Shown here one piece after another: positions 59,843 to 64,000 of a stretch of 64,000 bases of DNA. The stretch spans positions 158,671 through 222,670 of the forward strand of contig NZ_SCMR01000004.1 in the NCBI RefSeq assembly GCF_005502885.1, read 5' to 3'. How positions within the stretch are numbered: position 1 is the first letter of the stretch; each line of letters starts with the position of its first letter. The notes beneath the pieces were generated by a model. It ran no database searches. It was not told the DNA's origin and saw nothing but the letters and a program-made list of their open reading frames with translations. This DNA is from Microbacterium sp. 2FI. GTDB lineage: Bacteria > Actinomycetota > Actinomycetes > Actinomycetales > Microbacteriaceae. A program made the position numbers and the translations under genes.

Positions 59843-62352
59843 GCGCACGACGGCGGGATGCCGCCCGAGTCGAGCGCGCCGCGTTCGTCGTCCCGCGCAT
59901 CGTCGTGGGATCGGCGTTCGCCGCCGTCATCGTCGTCATCGCCGCCGTCGCCGCGTGGCCGATCTACCGTTCGTGGCACTTCGTGCTGCTGGTCGGGGTC
60001 GCCGCCGTCGTCGCCACCGCGATCGCCGTCGTCTCGTGGCGGCTGCGCTGGAGCGCCTGGATCTCGGCGGCGGCGGTCGCCGTGGCCTTCCTGCTGCTCG
60101 GCGTGCCGCTCGCGGTGCCTTCGCGCCTCGGGAGCGTGCCAGACCTCGTGCGCGGGCTCGGCGAAGCGACCGCGGGCGCGGTGCTGGCGTGGAAGGACCT
60201 CGTCACCGTCGAACTCCCCGTCGGCACGTACCGCAACCTGCTGGTCCCCGCGCTGATCGTCTTCCTGGTGGGCACCTGCGCCCTTCTGCTGCTCGCGTGG
60301 CGCGAGGGCCGTACGGCGTTCCTCGCGGCCCCGGTCGCGATCGGGATGGTGTCTTTCGGCCTCTTCTTCGGCCGCACGAGCGTGAGCGCGCCCCTCGTCA
60401 TCGGGACGCTGCAGCTCTACGCACCCGTCGAGACGGCGCTCGGCCTGCTGTCGCTTCTCGCCGTGCTCCTGTGGCTCGCGTGGCGCACGCACGACGAGCG
60501 CGTGCACGCGCTCCAGCGCGCCGCGGCATCGAGCGGCGTGCGGGTGTCACGGCGTCCGTCGCGCGCCGACCGCCGCCGTACCGCGCTCGGCGCAGGCATG
60601 ATCGCGGGTGCCGTGATCATCGCCGTGGCGGTCGTGCCGTTCGCGGCGCGCGGGGCCGACCGCGATGTGCTGCGCTCGGCATTCGGTCCCGAGATCGATC
60701 TGTCGGCGTCGGTGAGCCCGCTCGCGGAGTACCGATCGCTCTTCGCCGATACGCGCGCCGACGCGGTGCTCTTCACCGTCACCTCTCCGGGCGACCTCCC
60801 CGAACGCGTCCGGCTCGCGACTCTCGACGCCTACGACGGAGAGGTCTATCGCAGCGGCGGCAGCGGCGCGATCGACGACGGACGGTACGTGCGCGTTCCG
60901 TCGGTGCTCGATGCGGGCGAGGGGACGCCGGTCGAGGTCGAGTTCGCGATCGAGGGTCTTCGCGGCATCTGGATGCCGACGGCAGGGCGTCTGGCGACCG
61001 TCGACTTCGCGGGCGAGCGTGGTGCCGCCCTCGCCGACCGCTTCTACTACAGCGCCGCGGCATCGGCCGGTGTGCAGACCGCAGGCGGGGGGCTCGCCGC
61101 CGGCGATGCGTACGTCGTCAACGCGATCGAGCCCGGCGCCGTCGAGCTCGCCGAGATCACGGCGCCCGGCGGTGCCGGTGCCGAGCCCGCGGCACCCGAG
61201 AGCCTGCAGGCGTGGGTCGAGGAGCACGCGACGGGCTCCGACGGTGCGGCTCTGGCCGGACTCGTGACGCTGCTGCGCGAGCGCGGTTACCTCAGCCACG
61301 GCCTCGAGCAGGGCGACGAGCCCGCCGAGTGGATGACGGAGCTCTCGGGCTACTCGTTCCAGCCGAGCGCGTCGGGGCACTCGCTCGCCCGCATCGATGC
61401 GATGTTCTCGCGTCTGCTCGAGCGTGAGACCGATCCGCGGGCGGTGGCGTCGGGCAACTACGTCGCCGCGATCGGAGACGACGAGCAGTTCGCCGTCGCC
61501 GCTGCGCTGATCGCCCGTGAGCTGGGCTTCCCCTCGCGCATCGTGCTCGGCGCGCGTCTGGTCGCGGACGAGGCCGGCCTCGCGGCGTGCGAGGGCGGCG
61601 TCTGCCGCGCGCAGGACATCGCCGCGTGGACCGAGGTGCAGTCCGCCGACGGCGACTGGGTCGCCGTGGATGTGACGCCGCAGTACGAGCAGTCGCCGAG
61701 CCTGGACGTGACCGAGCAGCGCGATCCCGAGAACGTCACCGAGGTGCGCCCCGACTCCGTCGAGGAGGTGCTTCCGCCCGATCCCGTGCAGGAGGACGCC
61801 TCGGCGGGCGACGCGACCGCCGACGCCTCCGGGCCCGACCTCGCGTGGCTGTGGCCGGTGCTGCGCATCGGCGCGATCGCGCTGCTCGTGCTGCTGCTCG
61901 CGTTCGGCCCGTTCCTCGCCGTGATGGCGGCGAAGGGGGCCCGCCGTCGCGGCCGCCGGCGTGCGGCGACGCCGGCGGCGCGCATCGCGGGCGGCTGGGA
62001 CGAGTATGTCGATGCCGCCGTGGATGCCCGCCGCGATGCCCCGCGCACGCTCACACGACTGGAGCTCGCGGACTCCTTCGCCACGAGCGGCGGCGCCGAC
62101 CTCGCGCGGGTCGCCGACCGGGCCGTGTTCTCGGACGACCACCAGGACTTCGACGCCGCTGCGGCGTACTGGAAGAGCGTCGATGCGGAGCGCCGCGAGG
62201 TGCGTCGCGAGCTGGGCGTGTGGCGCAGGCTCCTGGCGACCGTATCGTTGAGATCGTTCATCCGTCCGCTGGCGCCCGCTGCGGGCGTTCGCACTCGCTT
62301 CGCCGAGAGGGGGAGACGCCGGGCCGCCGTGTCCGCGCGTCCCGCATCATGA
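59839..62352 (+). CDS. TgpA-like membrane protein with degenerate transglutaminase-fold domain
   Basis: An 837-residue protein: about six to seven membrane helices in residues 15-275, an extracytoplasmic domain (about 275-670), one more helix (LWPVLRIGAIALLVLLLAFG) and a basic cytoplasmic tail. The outside domain aligns with the transglutaminase core. The motif normally read GDCxxFA is G546-D-D-E-Q-F-A, with Asp548 in place of the catalytic Cys. The normal HAWxEV is A595-A-W-T-E-V, with Ala in place of the catalytic His. D611 (VDVTP) is kept. It should therefore be unable to cross-link or cleave by the usual mechanism and is probably a structural or binding module. Corresponds in position to tgm of the PFNA cluster. 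Confidence 0.9.
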   Translation: MSARRRDAARVERAAFVVPRIVVGSAFAAVIVVIAAVAAWPIYRSWHFVLLVGVAAVVATAIAVVSWRLRWSAWISAAAVAVAFLLLGVPLAVPSRLGSVPDLVRGLGEATAGAVLAWKDLVTVELPVGTYRNLLVPALIVFLVGTCALLLLAWREGRTAFLAAPVAIGMVSFGLFFGRTSVSAPLVIGTLQLYAPVETALGLLSLLAVLLWLAWRTHDERVHALQRAAASSGVRVSRRPSRADRRRTALGAGMIAGAVIIAVAVVPFAARGADRDVLRSAFGPEIDLSASVSPLAEYRSLFADTRADAVLFTVTSPGDLPERVRLATLDAYDGEVYRSGGSGAIDDGRYVRVPSVLDAGEGTPVEVEFAIEGLRGIWMPTAGRLATVDFAGERGAALADRFYYSAAASAGVQTAGGGLAAGDAYVVNAIEPGAVELAEITAPGGAGAEPAAPESLQAWVEEHATGSDGAALAGLVTLLRERGYLSHGLEQGDEPAEWMTELSGYSFQPSASGHSLARIDAMFSRLLERETDPRAVASGNYVAAIGDDEQFAVAAALIARELGFPSRIVLGARLVADEAGLAACEGGVCRAQDIAAWTEVQSADGDWVAVDVTPQYEQSPSLDVTEQRDPENVTEVRPDSVEEVLPPDPVQEDASAGDATADASGPDLAWLWPVLRIGAIALLVLLLAFGPFLAVMAAKGARRRGRRRAATPAARIAGGWDEYVDAAVDARRDAPRTLTRLELADSFATSGGADLARVADRAVFSDDHQDFDAAAAYWKSVDAERREVRRELGVWRRLLATVSLRSFIRPLAPAAGVRTRFAERGRRRAAVSARPAS

Positions 62353-63869
62353 CACCTGTCGATGACTCCACCGCCGTAGCTCTGGGCCTGGTGTCGCTGG
62401 TCTTCTGGCTGGCGCTCTACGTCTGGACCTCTCTCGCGCTCGCTGCCGTGTTCCGCAAGTCCGGCGTGCAGGGGTGGAAGGCGTGGGTGCCGGTCCTCAA
62501 TCTCGTGGTGCTGTTCCAGCTCGGCGGCTTCTCGGGTTGGCTGCTGCTGATCGGGCTCGTGCCGATCGTCGGCGTGCTGGTGGTCGTGGTGATCGAGATC
62601 ATCGCCTGCTATCGCATCGGGGTGGCCTTCGGGTACCGCGGCGGGATGGCGGTCGTCGCGGCGCTCCTCTTCCCCGTCTGGGCGTCGATCATCGGCTTCG
62701 GCTCGGCCCGGTGGGTCGGGCGGGATGCCGATGCCGGCCCGCGCCGCAGCGAGAACGCCGCAGGCGACGACCTGCCGCCGCTGCCGCCGTTCCCGACTCC
62801 GGGTGAGCAGACAGCCGCGACCTACAGCCCCATTGCCCCACCGCCCGCCTACGGGCGCGCACCGCAGGCTCCTGCGGCCCCGGCCCCGCAGGTGACGCCG
62901 CCTCCGGGCGGCTGGGCGCCGCCGCCGCTTCCGCAGCGGCCCGCCGTCGCGGGTGCCGCGGCGCCGGCCGCTCCCGCTTCGCCCTTCGTTCCGGCCGAGA
63001 AGGCCGCCGACGACCCGTGGCAGGGGTTCGCCGTCGCCGGCCTGGACCTCACGGGCGAGGTGACCGGCGCAGTCTCCGGCGCTCCCGAGCCGATCGCGGC
63101 GGTTCCGGTGAGCGCGGCATCCGATGCCCCGTCCGACGACGATGCCTATGCCGGCCCGCGCCGATCGGGCGCGGCCTCCGAGTCCGAGCCCGAGGCCGCT
63201 TCTCAGCTCGAGCACGATGACGCTCCCGAGCCGGTGGCGTATGCGCCCGCACGCGTGGTCGAGCCGCCGGTCGACACGCCCGCGGGCCTCACGCTGCCCC
63301 CCGTCACGCGAGTGCCCGCCGCTCGTTCCACGAGCGTCGAGGACGAGCCCTGGGCGCCGGCGCGGTCGCCGCAGAGCGACCCCGAGGCGTTCCCCGAGAC
63401 CTCGGGTCCGGTCTCGGCGATCGCCGGTGCGCCGGATGCCGGCTCCCCGCGCTCTGCGCGCTCGTCGGTGTCGGCCCTGCACACGCGTCCCGAGATCCCC
63501 GACGACGCGATCGAGGAGACGATCATCGCGCGCCGCCGCCGCACCCACTGGTCGCTCGTGCTGCCCTCGGGCGAGCCGGTCGCGCTCGGCGGCGACGTCG
63601 TGATCCTGGGCCGCCGTCCGGTCGCCGACTCAGCCTTCCCCGGGGCGCAGCTCGTCGCGATCGAGGACGGGACCGTCTCCAAGACCCACGCCCGGCTCGA
63701 GCTGCGCGACGACACCTGGTTCGTCACCGACCTCGACTCGACCAACGGCGTGCTGTTCGCCACGGTTCTCGGCACCGAGGTCGAGGTGACTCCCGGCGTC
63801 GAGACCGAAGCGGGCGACCGCTTCCTCCTCGGCGACGCCGAAGTGCGGCTTGTCCGGAGCGACGCGTGA
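62349..63869 (+). CDS. DUF5684-FHA domain protein
   Basis: A 506-residue protein. The N-terminus has about four membrane segments (residues 8-118) with GVQGWKAWVPVLNLVVLFQL, the DUF5684 pattern. A long Pro/Ala/Glu-rich linker (about 128-390) has many Ser/Thr. The C-terminal FHA domain (about 400-500) carries the phosphothreonine-binding residues R422 (LGRRP), S444 and H447 (SKTHARL) and N466 (STNG). It should read phospho-Thr marks in the cytoplasm, most simply those made by the operon's own kinase (inference). ATG overlaps the TgpA-like stop by 4 bp. Confidence 0.88.
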   Translation: MTPVDDSTAVALGLVSLVFWLALYVWTSLALAAVFRKSGVQGWKAWVPVLNLVVLFQLGGFSGWLLLIGLVPIVGVLVVVVIEIIACYRIGVAFGYRGGMAVVAALLFPVWASIIGFGSARWVGRDADAGPRRSENAAGDDLPPLPPFPTPGEQTAATYSPIAPPPAYGRAPQAPAAPAPQVTPPPGGWAPPPLPQRPAVAGAAAPAAPASPFVPAEKAADDPWQGFAVAGLDLTGEVTGAVSGAPEPIAAVPVSAASDAPSDDDAYAGPRRSGAASESEPEAASQLEHDDAPEPVAYAPARVVEPPVDTPAGLTLPPVTRVPAARSTSVEDEPWAPARSPQSDPEAFPETSGPVSAIAGAPDAGSPRSARSSVSALHTRPEIPDDAIEETIIARRRRTHWSLVLPSGEPVALGGDVVILGRRPVADSAFPGAQLVAIEDGTVSKTHARLELRDDTWFVTDLDSTNGVLFATVLGTEVEVTPGVETEAGDRFLLGDAEVRLVRSDA

Positions 63870-64000
63870 CGGACGCTCCCGACGAGCGCACGATCCCGGT
63901 CCGTCGTGCCGGCCGCGCGCCTGCGCCCGGCACGTCCGCGCCCGAGCCTCCCGCACTCGACGACGACGCGCCCGACGACGCCACCGTCGTTTCGGGGCGT
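63866..64000 (+). CDS. Next gene of the PFNA-like operon (3' truncated by window)
   Basis: GTG at 63866 overlaps the FHA gene stop by 4 bp, and 45 codons are visible before the window ends. The peptide is Pro/Ala/Asp-rich and unstructured (TDAPDERTIPVRRAGRAPAP then a run ending DDATVVSGR). No domain is reached. By analogy with the PFNA cluster a PP2C phosphatase or another FHA/membrane protein would be expected near here, but nothing in the visible part decides it. Confidence 0.6.
   Translation, partial: MTDAPDERTIPVRRAGRAPAPGTSAPEPPALDDDAPDDATVVSGR

Noticed and set aside
59839..62352. Frameshift or sequencing error as the cause of the missing transglutaminase residues
   Set aside because: The frame is intact over 837 codons and the residues around both substituted positions keep the family pattern, so these are true substitutions.

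Overview
The window is a high-GC actinobacterial chromosome segment, most likely Microbacteriaceae (Microbacterium-like). The reasons are the RpoB/RpoC sequences, coding GC well above 65%, GTG/TTG starts, promoters of the form TANNNT lying 6-7 nt before start codons, and the very frequent octamer GGATGCCG/CGGCATCC. I found no tRNA, rRNA, insertion sequence, prophage or CRISPR array.

Layout. 1-758: 3' part of a lipid-kinase gene. 906-11074 (minus strand): a nine-gene operon for the lower reductive pyrimidine pathway. It runs beta-ureidopropionase, dihydropyrimidinase, an LLM oxidoreductase, an NMT1/THI5-type ABC importer with two different permeases, a class III aminotransferase and methylmalonate-semialdehyde dehydrogenase. 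It can take dihydropyrimidine to acetyl-CoA or propionyl-CoA, but no classical dihydropyrimidine dehydrogenase is present. 11282-15507: a NarL-type two-component system followed by a MacB-like ABC exporter. 15586-18402: a secreted multidomain alpha/beta hydrolase. 18601-21848: five small genes (SRPBCC-like, ComB-like, SprT-like, a helical-repeat protein and a spermidine-synthase-like protein). 22105-30283: an oligopeptide importer (binding protein and two permeases on plus, a fused double ATPase convergent on minus) next to the 5-oxoprolinase genes pxpA and a pxpB-pxpC fusion. 30351-33359: a truncated haemoglobin and a large LuxR-family (LAL) regulator.

33501-38763 holds two tandem ~875-residue paralogues with a DUF4062 N-terminus, an NB-ARC/STAND NTPase core and a helical-repeat C-terminus. 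They are transcribed divergently from rpoB-rpoC (39070-46484). Two consensus-like promoters face away from each other there, with -35 boxes only 9 bp apart. 46601-50194 carries small membrane and secreted proteins of unknown function, including two homologous cysteine-patterned exported proteins.

50341-64000 is a tightly overlapping operon: transmembrane Ser/Thr kinase, a ~1990-residue Ig/Fn3 surface protein, MoxR ATPase, DUF58 protein, TgpA-like transglutaminase-fold protein, a DUF5684-FHA protein, and the start of one more gene cut by the window end. The order matches the PFNA cluster described in bifidobacteria. In this copy the transglutaminase-fold protein has lost its catalytic Cys and His, so it looks like a pseudoenzyme.

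The two most interesting systems are the DUF4062-STAND pair facing rpoBC and the PFNA-like kinase/surface-protein operon. Several intergenic palindromic repeat families are scattered through the window.
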